Positions 51,013 to 62,600 of a stretch of DNA of 64,000 bases are shown piece by piece. The notes under the pieces are model-generated. The model made no database searches and was not told where the DNA came from. It saw nothing but the letters and a program-made list of their open reading frames with translations. This DNA is from Populus alba (taxonomy: Eukaryota; Streptophyta; Magnoliopsida; Malpighiales; Salicaceae): NCBI RefSeq assembly GCF_005239225.2, contig NC_133295.1:2542001-2606000 (forward strand). Reading direction: 5' to 3'. Both the position numbers and the translations under genes were made by a program. The first letter of the stretch is position 1. Each line of letters starts with the position of its first letter.

Positions 51013-51716
51013 TCCATGTATAACTTTCCTGGAACTTACTTGCACGTTCTTTGAGATGTACAACGAGAAAAAAAACAGTCCTGATAAACCATTACATTTC
51101 ACTGATCTGGTAAGATCTTTTTTATCTTCCCGAAGACCCAAGCACACCACCTAGTTCGCCAATTATAGAACTTCATAGAGCAACGTCTAGGCTGGACCAA
51201 GCAGGAATAAAGTTCAAGCCAAAGAAAAATGAATACTTCATTAACATAAGATCATGGACGGAAGATGATTCTATCAAGAAAGGTGAGTTACATGTTCCAA
51301 TCCTTGTGATTGACGATCACACTGATTGTATCTTTCGAAACCTGATGGCGCTGGAGCAGTGTCATTATCCTTATGAAGCGTTCATCTGCGGGTATGTTAT
51401 ATTTTTGGATTGTCTTGTGGATACCAAAGAAGATGCAGATTTGCTCATTGAAAGTGGAGTTATTTCTAATAAGCTTGGAGAAAGTGATGATGTGGCTAAG
51501 CTGATTAACAAACTTTGCATCGGAATGGTAGAAGTCTCTTCGTGTTATAGCAATATCGCCACAGATTTAAATACATACTATGGAAGCTGGTTTAACACGA
51601 GCAAGGCCTACCTCAGAAGACAGTATTTCAAGAATGTTTGGATAGGCACTGGAACCGTTGTTGGATTGATCGTCCTGCTCATCACTTTGGGAAACTTTGT
51701 TCGATCTTTTTTTTAG

Positions 51717-52960
51717 TACTCAAGGTTCGATTGCTTCAGTGTCTGTAAAATTCCTCCTTTCCTTTTCTGTAGCTAATAATTTTTACTTCACTTGTTTGAT
51801 TGTAAATATGAAAGAATAATCATCAGTATTGTACTTTGTTGTAATCAACTTTAAGGAATGTAATCTAGTGTGTCTATGTATTTTTGTGTCTATCTATCTA
51901 CCTATCCATCCATGAACTACTGATTACGAGATACTGATGATGGATTCCTATGTGGCGTTTGAGATCCTCCTAGATGGACAGACAAGCAGGGACGATAAGC
52001 ACACGAGCACCAGACGAGCAGCTGATAACATTGCACAAAGCGTGTGAATCACCATCGGAATATATGACGATCCTTGTCGGTGGATCTTCATCAAATAATA
52101 TTTTTCGTTGCCGGACTAGAACATGCCACCTCCAAACAACCACGAAACAGATAATACAAACATTAAACGTTCATACATGCCCAAGATTTGATAAAAAGCC
52201 ATCATATCTCTAGGGGTCCCACGGACCAGCAGGCGGCGGCCGAAACCTTGAAGCTCTTTAAAATTCTGAATTTTACAATGGTTAAATGGAAGCCTGGTTT
52301 GTCCCAAAGATTAATGTTTTTTTGCTGCTTGTGCTTGTGCTTTTGCCAGGATTATAGCACGTAACATCCATGCTAAATTATCATTCAGAAAAAGAAAAAA
52401 AAAAAAAACCTCACATGTATAGGACTAATATGAAGATTGCCTTCTTGAAATTATCAAGAAGCTAGTAAAACTAAGTAGACTATCCATCTTTTATATCAAG
52501 AACTAGATGAAATTTGCACAGATTCAATGCTAGTAGACATTGGCTCGTAGAATGTGTTTAATACTTCACTCAATAAAAAAAGGTTAACTTATCAAAAGCC
52601 TCCTAACCTTTCGGTCAAACCTAACTTAACCCCAAACTTTTTAATTTTCTGATTTTGATCCCTGAAACTAACAAGTCAAGGCAATGCACTGCCTCCTTGA
52701 GATTTTGCTGGCTTTTCTTTCATGGAGCCCTACTATTATACGAATCGAACATGAAATGACTAAAGAACAAATGATATATAGGGACTATATTGAAACAAAT
52801 AATAGATAGAAGAGAGCGCGCTTGCAACGAGCTAAATGAGGGTAACGGCACTTCAAGCTACGCGTTGGTTGCATTCTGCATCAGGTAGTGTTTGGCTTGA
52901 TGGCACAGTAGTGGCAATGTTTGGGTAAGAAGATTTTGTTGGTCCGATTAAGGGGTGTGT
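51717..52960. other. 3' flank of DUF247 copy 2
   Basis: Near-identical to 38623-39790. It has a ~60-base insertion near 52690-52750 relative to block 1 (GCCTCCTTGAGATTTTGC start). No gene. Confidence 0.55.
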
Positions 52961-52964
52961 TCGA

Positions 52965-53320
52965 CATTATATTTTGATTTAAAAAGAAATTAAAAAAATT
53001 TTAATTTTTTTATTTCAAATTAATATTAATCAGATACTATCTATCTAAACAAGAGATCTCTAACCAAACACTATCTAGTGGTATATCCTATGTCAATTTA
53101 AGGTTTTTCATTTTAGATTTTTTTTTAAAATATATTTTTAAAAAAAATGAATTGAACTGACCAGCGTGTGTGTTTGGTAGTGCATTTTAAAAGTGTTTTA
53201 AAAAAAATTTAATTTTTTTTTGCTTTAAATTAATATGTTTTTTTATGTTTTTAAATTATTTTAATGTGTTGATTTAAAAAATAATTTTTTTTAAAAAAAT
53301 TATTATTATCATGCTTTTCT
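52965..53320. repeat. AT-rich MITE-like repeats, block 2
   Basis: Counterpart of 39790-40200 but more diverged than the flanks, as expected of A/T homopolymer-rich DNA. A TTTGGTAGTGCATTTTAAAA start is visible near 53173. Confidence 0.45.
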
Positions 53321-53324
53321 AAGT

Positions 53325-53965
53325 ACTAAATCTTTTCTTTTATATATATATCTAGAGGAATGTATTGAAAAACAACAAATTAAGGCGGGAATAAAGAGAT
53401 GCACGCAGATATAAAAAGGAACAGGGAGAAGAAGAATAGGCCAACAAACCACAAAAAAAACAGAGCATAATATGCAGGATTGCCTCCACATAGAAACAGA
53501 GCTGCCAAACTAAACTACCAAAACTAAAACAATCAGACCATCACCGACTATTTTAAAAGAATATAAGAGGTCTTTAGACCAAGCACCAACTAAATCAGTC
53601 ATCGCCTCTACTTCATGTGAGATATCCAAAATACCTCTTTTGACCAACATATTACGGATGTTGATTTTGTTGATGATAGCTATCCAACAAAAAACCTCTA
53701 CTTTAGATGAGACGATTCCTCTTCAAATCCCAGCAAAGATGAAGATGGCGTCAATGGAGGGATTGGAACTTAATAACCCCTAAAGAGATTTAACTAAGAA
53801 TCTGTCTGTAGTGTTGTTTTTCCAAATTAGTTTATTCTCTACATCTTTGTCAAAGTGCACCTTCGAAAGAATAACATACATTTGATCTAATAGACCAATG
53901 TTTCTTCCTCACAAAGGTTTTGAAGCCTGGGGCCTCTGGTGGCATTCTAAAAATGTGATTACAAG
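53325..53965 (-). mobile_element. LINE retrotransposon 3' fragment, block 2
   Basis: Minus-strand pieces of a LINE ORF2 end: VHFDKDVENKLIWKNN, FLVKSL then a stop, SSKVEVFCWIAIINKINIRN and VKRGILD. This is the zf-RVT pattern of plant LINEs. Two in-frame stops show it is dead. It extends about 200 bases further upstream in the ORF than the block-1 copy. Confidence 0.7.
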
Positions 53966-55330
53966 AATGTATAGAACACTAGGGCATTGTATGGAAACAC
54001 TTGGCTAAGCATATATCTTATTCTATGATAAATAAGTATTGATTTTGGATGCAAATTACTCGATTATTCTATTCACACGGCATCAACACATTAGAGAATC
54101 AAATCAACCAAACAAGAGAATAATTGCTGCGAGACAGTAATCATGCAGAATAAAGAAGAAGTTCAAATTTTATTTATTCCTTGTTGGTAAGATATGCTTT
54201 GGTTGTCGAATAATCTATTCAAACCAAGAGTGGAAAAAAGAAGAATGAAAATCAAATTCTTTGTTAGGGCAGAAGACAAAAGAAAAGTAAAAGAACCTTT
54301 TTCGTGTTCTTCTATTCCTTTCAAATCATGACGGTCCACAAGTTTTTCTTGCTTATGGTCGTATAAAATATAGTTATTAAACTTTGAATATGAATCAACT
54401 TCTTGATTCAAGCTTTACTTAGATTTGAGTTTCATTTTAAATCATTTAATTTCGATTCAGTTAAATAGAATTAATTTTAATTAACCCGATCATTTTATAA
54501 TTTCAAACTCTAAACTAAACCAGACCTCAAATAAGTCTGAAAGTTTATAATTATATATCCATACAACTGTTTGAGTTAAATAATATACACGGATCAATAA
54601 TAATTAATAGAATTTTTTATTTTTTTTTCAAGTACCCCAAAACATTAAGAATCCCTATCTGGATTGAATTGAAATTTTGGAATTGGAATTAACTAATATC
54701 TTGACAATAAAGAAACAAAGAAAGGATAAAAGTGGTTAAATTTAGATCGATAAGATTAAGATTTGTTTTCAAAGAAAATGATAAAATATTTTGCCATATT
54801 TGTGTGTGTGCTGGATTAAATTGGGAATCATCGAATATAAACCCCTTTCACAAAAATTATGTTTGCATTATTATGTTTCGTCATACAAAAAAATTCCATA
54901 CTTAAACGAGTATTAGTTATGTCAAATTCAAGAGAATGATCAAAAGATACACTTGAATGCCATAAAATTAGCGGCGTTCAAAAAAAATTAATTTTATTTA
55001 TAATATTTATATTATCTGACTTGCTTAACCTGTTAAAACAAGTATGGTGCTTCCAGACATGGATATAAAGGAATTATGAAACATTTTTCAGGTAGGTGAA
55101 AGGTCAATTGCCGTTAAATCCATTTTATTTATTTTTTTTATCTTAGTTGTGGTGTCCAGATCAGTTTACGCACACCTTAATTGATCCTTCAAAACCCTAA
55201 AGTTAATGACCATGTAAAATTTATAATATTTAAACTAGTGATTTTTAAAAAAATAAACTCGAGATTTAACCAGTTAAACTATTCCTATTAGAGCTATTGC
55301 AAACATCTTCTTAATTAATAAATAAATAGT
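53966..55330. other. Intergenic DNA between the LINE fragment and the third DUF247 gene
   Basis: AT-rich with no supported gene. A minus-strand 82-codon frame at 54163-54411 resembles nothing I know and has no flanking exons. Confidence 0.45.
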
Positions 55331-55350
55331 GAATCAAACTTGAATATTGC

Positions 55351-55360
55351 ATATAAATAA
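55351..55360 (+). promoter_or_regulatory. Candidate TATA box of the third DUF247 gene
   Basis: ATATAAATAA is followed about 30 bases later by a purine-rich, less AT-biased stretch that looks like a transcribed leader (55380-55495). A donor-like AAG/GTACTAAG at about 55496 and acceptor-like CTTCTAG near 55982 suggest a 5' untranslated intron of about 480 bases before the ATG at 56051. Confidence 0.4.
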
Positions 55361-56050
55361 AGGGGATATAACGAGAGTGAAGAGACAACAGGAGAACTCA
55401 TACCTACCAGTACTGAGGAGTACAAGAGAGACAAAGGTCGAGGGTGAATTAGTATAGCATCCAGGAAATCGAGTGCCTCCGCTTTTCAGACCAAGGTACT
55501 AAGGTTCTTTGCGTACTAGCTAGTTTTGTCTCGTTACTGTTCATGCTCCTTAATTTGTTCCAAAGACAAAGAATAATTTCATGTATGATTAAATAAGTTG
55601 CCATGAGATTTTTTTAAATCGAACCCCCAAGTACGGCAATACTGATTATTAACTTGCTTGTAATTTATTTTACCTTTTCCTTCTGCTGCTTAATTTGAAG
55701 TTAATTACAGTTGCTTATTTGTCTCATGTATACTACTAGCACTACTTTAATTATACTAGCACTACTTTAATTATATCACCTGAAATATTATAACTTGATC
55801 TAACACCAAATCAAGGCTTTAAACATAGTATATCAGTTTCTTTCAATCTTGATATTCTTTTTTTGATTATGTATTGTTGATTTTTTTTTTCTTTTCTTTT
55901 TGTGTTTGCTTTTTTATTTTTGTGATTCCCTTCTTTTTTATGCTTTTTTTATTATGTATTTTTTTTTTTTTGCTACCTTCTAGTTAGCCCTTTCAATATA
56001 TCAACTTATTTCAAAAAAAAAAAAAAAAAACCAGTTGTTCATTTTGTCAC

Positions 56051-57397
56051 ATGATCAGAAAACTTCAACAAATGGGAGAAAACGATCGATTAAAAATCTC
56101 TTCAATTCCAATTGAAAAGCTGCGCCAAGATATTTTAATTATTATTCGAGATGACTCGGAGACTAGCTTTCGGTCTGAGCAGTGTATCTATGAATTTCCT
56201 TCAGCACTTCGTGATCGAAAGGAAGATGCCTACACTCCTCGAGTAATCTCTATAGGCCCTGTTCATCATTATAGCGAAAAATTGGTGGCTATGGAAATTC
56301 AGAAACGGAGATATCTGAAAGAATTTTGTAGACTGAGAGTGGAAAGGGAGCAAGAAGAACTTTTGGAAACACTTTTGAGAACCATTTCAGGTCAAGAAGA
56401 CCACATACGCCGTTGCTATGCAGCTGATTCCTCGAAGCTTACCGGCGATCAGTTTGTGAAGATGGTTCTGTTAGATGCTGTGTTCATCTTCGAGCTCTTC
56501 TCGAGGAATGAAGAATACCTGGGTGATAACAGCAAATATCAAGACGATTTTATAATATGTCAACCCTGGTTGAGAGCTGCGATTCGACGAGACTTGATAT
56601 TGCTTGAAAATCAACTGCCATTCTCTACTCTCAGTGATTTATATGATTGTGCAATGAGCAAGACCGATTGCAAATCTTTCGTAGACCTTTCCTGCCGGTA
56701 CTTTGAGAGGTACAAAAAGAATTCCAGGCCCAGCGAAAAAATATTACATTTCACAGATTTGGTGAGATGTTTTCTATCGTTCAAGCACCCGGATTTAAAA
56801 ATTGATCAGAAGGCAGAACCCATAAAAACTCTTTATAGCGCAACAATGCTGCATCAGGCAGGAATTAAGTTCAAGCCATTGCCGAAGGTATCCCTGCTTG
56901 ACATTAGAGCCTGGAAACCTCTCTCAAAAGTTCAGACACCGCTTTCAGATAAGAAAGGTAAGTTACTTATGCCTTCCCTTGAAATCGACAACAATACCGA
57001 ATGTCTCCTCCGAAACCTCATTGCGTTGGAGCAGCTACATTATCCAGGAGAAGAGTACATTTGCCGTTATGTTAAGCTACTAGATTTTCTCGTGGATCTT
57101 GAAAACGATGTGGATTTGCTCATCGAAAATAAAGTTATTGTTAGCAAGCTGGGTGACAGTAAGGCCGTGGCGGAGCTTATTAACGGACTTTGTCGGGAAA
57201 TGGTAGAAGTTTCTTCCACTTTTGACCCTCTGTCCAAACTGCTGAATGATTACTATGACAGCTTCTGGAATAAAAACAAGGCGTACTTGGTAAGTGTGTA
57301 CTTCAAAAATATTTGGACAGGAACTGGAACTGTTGTTGGATCTCTCATCCTGTTCGTCACCGTGACACGGTTTATCCTATACCTTCTGCGTTATTAG
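56051..57397 (+). CDS. DUF247 membrane-anchored protein, diverged intact copy 3
   Basis: One open frame of 448 residues. DUF247 marks: CIYEFP (45-50), YTPRVISIGPVHH (61-73), DAVFIFELF (142-150), RRDLILLENQLPF (179-191), LHQAGIKFK (267-275), RNLIALEQL (321-329), DVDLLIEN (353-360), YFKNIW (417-422) and a C-terminal hydrophobic helix (425-447). It lacks the Cys-rich insert and the tandem repeats of copies 1 and 2, which explains most of its shorter length. Met8 (56072) is an alternative start. It lies about 4.3 kb downstream of copy 2 on the same strand, outside the duplicated blocks, so it is an older paralogue in the same cluster. Function unknown. Confidence 0.93.
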   Translation: MIRKLQQMGENDRLKISSIPIEKLRQDILIIIRDDSETSFRSEQCIYEFPSALRDRKEDAYTPRVISIGPVHHYSEKLVAMEIQKRRYLKEFCRLRVEREQEELLETLLRTISGQEDHIRRCYAADSSKLTGDQFVKMVLLDAVFIFELFSRNEEYLGDNSKYQDDFIICQPWLRAAIRRDLILLENQLPFSTLSDLYDCAMSKTDCKSFVDLSCRYFERYKKNSRPSEKILHFTDLVRCFLSFKHPDLKIDQKAEPIKTLYSATMLHQAGIKFKPLPKVSLLDIRAWKPLSKVQTPLSDKKGKLLMPSLEIDNNTECLLRNLIALEQLHYPGEEYICRYVKLLDFLVDLENDVDLLIENKVIVSKLGDSKAVAELINGLCREMVEVSSTFDPLSKLLNDYYDSFWNKNKAYLVSVYFKNIWTGTGTVVGSLILFVTVTRFILYLLRY

Positions 57398-59200
57398 GTC
57401 ACTACGTTTTCTGGAAAAAGGGTGGTTAATTTGAAGTCTGTAACATAGTTTATCTCTTCTGTTAATCGTATGTAGATTTTGTTTTTCGTTTGATGTTATG
57501 AAGTTTCGTCATTCGTGCTGTAATTCTTGTACTCCATTGTTAATCAATGATTATGGTTTGCATCAAAAGTCTACAGCTTGACTTGTTAAGAATTTTACCC
57601 TCTGTTTTTTTTAAAGTATAGAGAATGTTTAGCCCCTTGAATTTGATGATCATACAATACCTAAAAACTTTATGTCTGACAGCATGCAAGGCCTAAGCGA
57701 TCTAGGACAAAATACAAGCCGGGCCAAGTCGCTAGATCCAATAGATTTGGATCCGATAGCAAGCTATTTGAGTCTAGCGTTTTTTTTAAGTTTTTATGCG
57801 TTAACTAGTAAAGAAAAGGAATTATTTATTTGAGTGCATCATATATATATATATGTTTTTTTTATTTCAAAAACGCTTTAAATTTTTTTTAAAAAATGAT
57901 GATTTATTTTTTTAAAAAAAATAATATTATTTTAATATATTTTTAAATAAAAAATATTTAAAAGGAAATCACAGCACACTACCAAACTGTTTATAATTTT
58001 CCATTTTATATAACTGCACATTTTTTTTGCTTTTAATATTTATTTTTTTGCAATTCATTGATTTTTTTTATTATTATTATTGAGAAAAAATCTAGGTGAC
58101 ACATATAGATGATAGTTCAAGCCATTACACTATGGGAAATCTTGGCATATCCTTGTTGTTTCAGGAGATAGAGGGATTTGGATTAAGAAATCACAGTTCG
58201 AATTTGAATAGGATTGCTGTGCTTAGAAGTGATCCAGTTGGTGAATCTTTGCCTAGTCAGAATTGGTGATGGGCCTTCACGTGTTCTGAACACTATTTGG
58301 GCTCTCTAATCAGAATGTAGGAGATATGGGCCCCTCAATTCAATCTGTGATAACGTTGCGAAGAACAAGGTAAGGAAAGCTGCAGTGTGCAAGCCCAGCA
58401 GCAAGATAATCAAGGAGAATCAAGATTTGTTTTCTGTTGCAACAGATAGAATCAAGATCTTTTCTCTTGTTTTTTCTTGACGAGCTATTCTGTTTGGATT
58501 AGTATCCTCAGGCATAACATAAGCTGTAGGTTTTCCAACACACACACACACACACATATATATATGAAGAGCAACTGTTTCCTGATCATTTCAACTTGAA
58601 ATCAATTGCTCCCAATGATTTTTTTCATTTAGAATGATAACCTTTATATTTTTTATTTCTTTTTATTAAATCTTGCTGAGATAAGAGAACTAAGAAAAAG
58701 CCAAGAACCCTTTTCCATAGGATAAGAATCCATCGCGGTATGGTGCTCTCAAAGAAGCTTCAAATTAAATGGCCATTGCAATTTCTACAAGGGTGAAAAG
58801 AATTTGGCTGGGAGGAATAGTGAATATTATTTTGTTAAAAAATAATATAAATAAAATTTCATGTAACAGTTTAAATTATTGGGTTGAGAAGATTTTTTAA
58901 CATAATATCAAAGTCTTGATGACTAAGTAATCACGAGTTTTATCTCATCATATATCCTCATTTATTTGATAAAAAAATTAAGTATAAAATAATATGAGTA
59001 TGTGCAAGTTTCAAGGCCAAATAATTTTCAATTGAGAAGATATATTAAAGAATAATATAAATTATATTTTAAAAATTTTATCTAACAGCTTAAACTATTA
59101 AATTAAAAATGATTCATAACACTTTTCAATAAATATCACACAAAACTATGTACATCCTCGACCTCGTAAAGGGTAAAGACCGAAAAGGAGCCAATATCTT
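57398..59200. other. Intergenic DNA with repeat remnants
   Basis: About 57398-57570 is the likely 3' untranslated region of the DUF247 gene. A MITE-like AT-rich repeat lies at 57860-57985. A less AT-biased stretch at 58090-58520 has no open frame and may be a retrotransposon remnant. A short CA then TA microsatellite lies at 58540-58564. Two diverged copies of an AATAATATAAAT...CAGTTTAAATTATT-type segment occur at 58830-58920 and 59040-59110. Confidence 0.45.
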
Positions 59201-59204
59201 TTTA

Positions 59205-59645
59205 GCATGCATTGACTAGACGAGGACCATTCTAACTTTAGTTCTTTGCGCATCCATGCAGTGATGCAGACAAGGAATTCAAGAGTTGAATTCACAGAAA
59301 ATACGAACCTTTTTTCTAGTCGAAAACAGGAAACGCATTAACAACTGAAATGGACCAAAATTATTAAAAGCCCTACTCCTTTTAGGGCAGGCAAACGTCT
59401 CAGATGGGAAATTAAGAAGAAGGCACTGTCATTTTACTTCTACCTCGTAAGAGGTAAAGACCAATAAAGATAGCTTTCCACATCCATGTTTTGGTGACCT
59501 GAGATGATATGAACTTTGTACCTAAACCATGCGTAAGATCTGCCTCGAACAACCTGAGTAGTGAGTGGTAGTTATCCGCCACTGAATAGAATGTGTCTTC
59601 ATAACTACCAAAACTTTCTGTCGAAGAAGACAAATCTTTCATCTA
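59205..59645. repeat. Dispersed repeat, copy 2 (partner at 15150-15720)
   Basis: Same orientation and order as the copy next to the SFT2-like gene. A 76-codon minus-strand frame (59412-59642) includes TKTWMWKAIFIGL. It ends just before the left end of the hAT element. Confidence 0.6.
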
Positions 59646-59652
59646 TTTATTA

Positions 59653-62600
59653 TAGGGGTGTTCAAAATAACTGAATAACCGAGAAAACTGAAGAAAAATT
59701 AACCGAAAAAACTGAACTGAAAATAAAAACCGATTAAACCGATTTAAAAAACCATAAATGTTAACAGGTCCGGTTCGGTTTTGGTTTTGACCCAGAAACT
59801 GGGCTAAACCAAACCGGACCCATTAAACCATTAAAAAAAAAGGCAGTATAAATAGTTAAGTTAACCTAATCGGCCTCCCTCTCTAACCCTAACATATTCT
59901 CATCTCAGTTCTCAGTTCTCTCACAAAGTCGTCTTCATCTTCCTTCCCATTTCCAGTAGAAACCCAATCTTCCTCGATAATTAATTCACAATCTTCCTTT
60001 CCCATAAACCTTCTTCATTTAAGCAACGACAACAAGGTAAATGACTAAATTCCATCTTCTTTGGTTCTTTGTTTCATGGTTTTGAATTTTGAAAGTATAT
60101 TCTAAATTTCTAAGTCTATTCCATCTTCATCTTCATATTTTTATTTTCCAAAAACCGTCTCCATCTTCATCTTTCCCAGAAACCATCTCCATCTTTCAGG
60201 CGTCTTCATTTTAGCAATGACAGCAAGGTAAATTTCATCTTCATCTTTGATTCTTTGTTTAATGGGTTTGAAAGTTTATTCTAAGTCTATTCCATCTTCA
60301 TCTTCATCTTTCCCAGAAATAGTCTCCATCTTTCAAGCTTCATCGTTTAATTCCATCTGTTGACTGTTGAAAGGTTAATTTATGTTACTTACTTCTTTTA
60401 TTCCATATATATTGCTTTAGATTTCAAATAATTTGTTGAGTGTTGACTGTTGCTTTACTGCTACCCTTGTGATTTTAAGCTTAAATTCATATCTTGTTCT
60501 GTTTTGTTGGTGTTTTATTTAGTTAACAGAAGCGATACATGCTTTCCGTTTTGTTGATTGTTGCATTTTCTTTTCCAGATGTAAATATACGTTTCAATTT
60601 CATGCTAAATTATTAATCTTTTGTTTACTGTTGATAAAAGCTCTATGTTTTCCTTTGTTGAACATTCTACTACTATACCATTCTGTATTGCTTGCATTTT
60701 GTGGGGATTTGGATGTTATTTTAGACTGTGCATATTAGATTCAGTGACTAATGAGTCAATTGCTTGCTTAATTCTAATTTTGGTAATGTTGTCATTGGGT
60801 TGTTACGTGTCTTTTCTTTATGTATTATTGCTTAACTTGCTTGTAACATTTTCTAGAAATATAAATGACAAGCACTAGCACCATATATTGTTATATATAT
60901 CAGTTGTGAATTACTGAATTCTATACATGTCCAGAGAAAAAGTTGCAAGAGGTTTGCAGATGTTGTTCTTCATTTTTGATAGTTTGTAAACATGTTATAC
61001 CTAAGTAGCAGAACATTTTTTGAATTACTTCGGACAAACAATTGAATCCATTTATGATTTTTTCTTAACATAAGTATACATGTTATACCTAAGTATCATA
61101 GGTTTTTTTCTTGATTTTGCATTAACTAGCAGAATAGTAGGCAAGGCAATCTTAGGTTATTTCTGTATGTATTGCATGTATTGCAAAATGTATCATATGT
61201 TATTTGCAAAATGTATCTACATAGCTAAAAATATTTTTTTGATTGATGTTGTTGTTGGTTTCTTAATTTCAGATGGATAATCGGGAAGATCCTACACCAA
61301 TTGAATCAAATCCTTCAAGTTTGGAACCCAATTCTTTTCCTATTCCAATTCTAGTTCCAGTTGCTACTTCTAGTACAAATAGCAACACTAAAAGTGAAGG
61401 TAATCCAGCCTCTAGATCAAATAAAAGAAAAACATCTCAAATTTGGGATCACTTTAAAAAACTAGATGGTAATATTAAGGCTTCTAGGGCTGCATGTATG
61501 TATTGTGAAAAAGACTATGCATGTCATATTATACTCAATGGGACTAGTAACATATGGAGTCATCTAAGTGTATGCAAAAAATTTCCTTTTGTGATTGATT
61601 GAAAACAAAAAAACTTTAGTCTTAGAACCTAAACGCTATAATAAAAGGGGTAATAATGGAGAGGAAAATCTGGTGACTGTTAAGAGTGTAGGCAAGCCCT
61701 AGGAAAAATGACTATACTTGATGAGCTACCTTTTAACTTTGTTGAAAACCAAGGATTTAAATCATTTTGTCAAGTAATGCAACCTAGATTTGATGTTCCT
61801 TCTCGTTTGACGATTTGGAGAGATTGTTTGAAAATTTATGTAGTTGAGAAGGAAAAATTAAAGAAAGCTCTTAAGGATCAACGTGTATGTTTAACAACCG
61901 ATACTTGGACATCAATCCAAAATATTAATTGTATGTGTTTGACTACCCATTGGATTGATGAAGGTTGGAACTTGAATAAAAGAATTCTAAACTTTTGTCA
62001 AGTTTCTAATCATGAAGGGGAAACGATTGGTCAAGCAATTGAGAGTTGTTTGTTGGAATGGGAAATTGATAACATTTTAACAGTTACAGTAGACAATGCA
62101 AGTTCAAATAATTTGACAATAAAATATTTGAAGAGAGTAACAAGTAATTGGGCAACTAGTATATTGTCAAATGACTTCATACATGTTAGATGTTATGTAT
62201 ATATTGTTAATCTTATTGTATGTGCGGGATTGAAAGATATTGATGATTCAGTTGTTAAGATTAGGAATGCAGTGAGGTTTGTTAGATCTTCTCCTTCTAG
62301 AAAACTTGTTTTTAACCAATGTGCCGAGAGGTTGAAAATTGGGAGTAAAAAATCTATTTGCTTAGATGTTGCAACTAGATGAAACTCTACATATATGATG
62401 CCAGATGTGGCTGCTAAATTTGATGTTGTTTTTATGAGGTTAGAAGAAACAGATCCTATGTATTTGAGTTACTTTGAGGTTGATTCAAAAGGAAAACAAA
62501 AAAACTTAGGTCCTCCTGCATTAGAAGATTGGGAAAAGGCTAGATCTTTTGTCAAGTTCTTGAAGCTATTTTACACGGTTACATTGAAATTTTCTGGCTC

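Larger units (their letters stand above)
50081..51716 (+). pseudogene. DUF247 gene copy 2, broken by a one-base frameshift
   Basis: The first frame (50081-51154, 357 residues) has the DUF247 N-terminal half: CIYHVP, YTPQVICIGPIH, WDAVFIFELF, QRDLILLENQLPF. The second half continues one base out of frame to 51716 with LDQAGIKFK, RNLMALEQC, NKLGESDDVA, YFKNVW and a C-terminal hydrophobic helix. The shift lies near 51116-51131, in a run of six T; one base too many is the simplest reading. Without it the gene would have about 544 codons. It has an extra 22-residue repeat (residues 124-145 and 146-167) and a longer Cys-rich block (261-313) than copy 1. It could be a pseudogene, a null allele, or a sequencing error in the homopolymer. 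A 58-base intron using the GTAAGA at 51110 is less likely. Confidence 0.88.
41867..53767. repeat. Segmental duplication, block 2 (partner 27111-40675)
   Basis: Same order and orientation as block 1. The left end adjoins the copia remnant. The right end in block 1 is where the copia gag replaces LINE sequence, while in block 2 the LINE continues, so the true duplicated segment may extend past 53767. Identity is uneven: lower in the repeat arrays and 45.7-48.6 kb, about 97-98% from 48.65 to 52.9 kb. Confidence 0.93.

Noticed and set aside
51110..51168. A short intron in DUF247 copy 2 starting at GTAAGA
   Set aside because: It would be only about 58 bases, shorter than normal plant introns. The same GTAAGA is read through in intact copy 1, and a one-base change in the T-run explains the break better.
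37069..57397. Naming the DUF247 cluster a self-incompatibility locus
   Set aside because: That role is established for particular DUF247 genes in grasses. Nothing here, such as a paired small secreted partner gene, supports it, and the family is large in all plants.
60621..61280. Hydrophobic ORFs upstream of the hAT transposase
   Set aside because: They lie in the T-rich leader or intron of the transposon and encode low-complexity hydrophobic peptides without a family.
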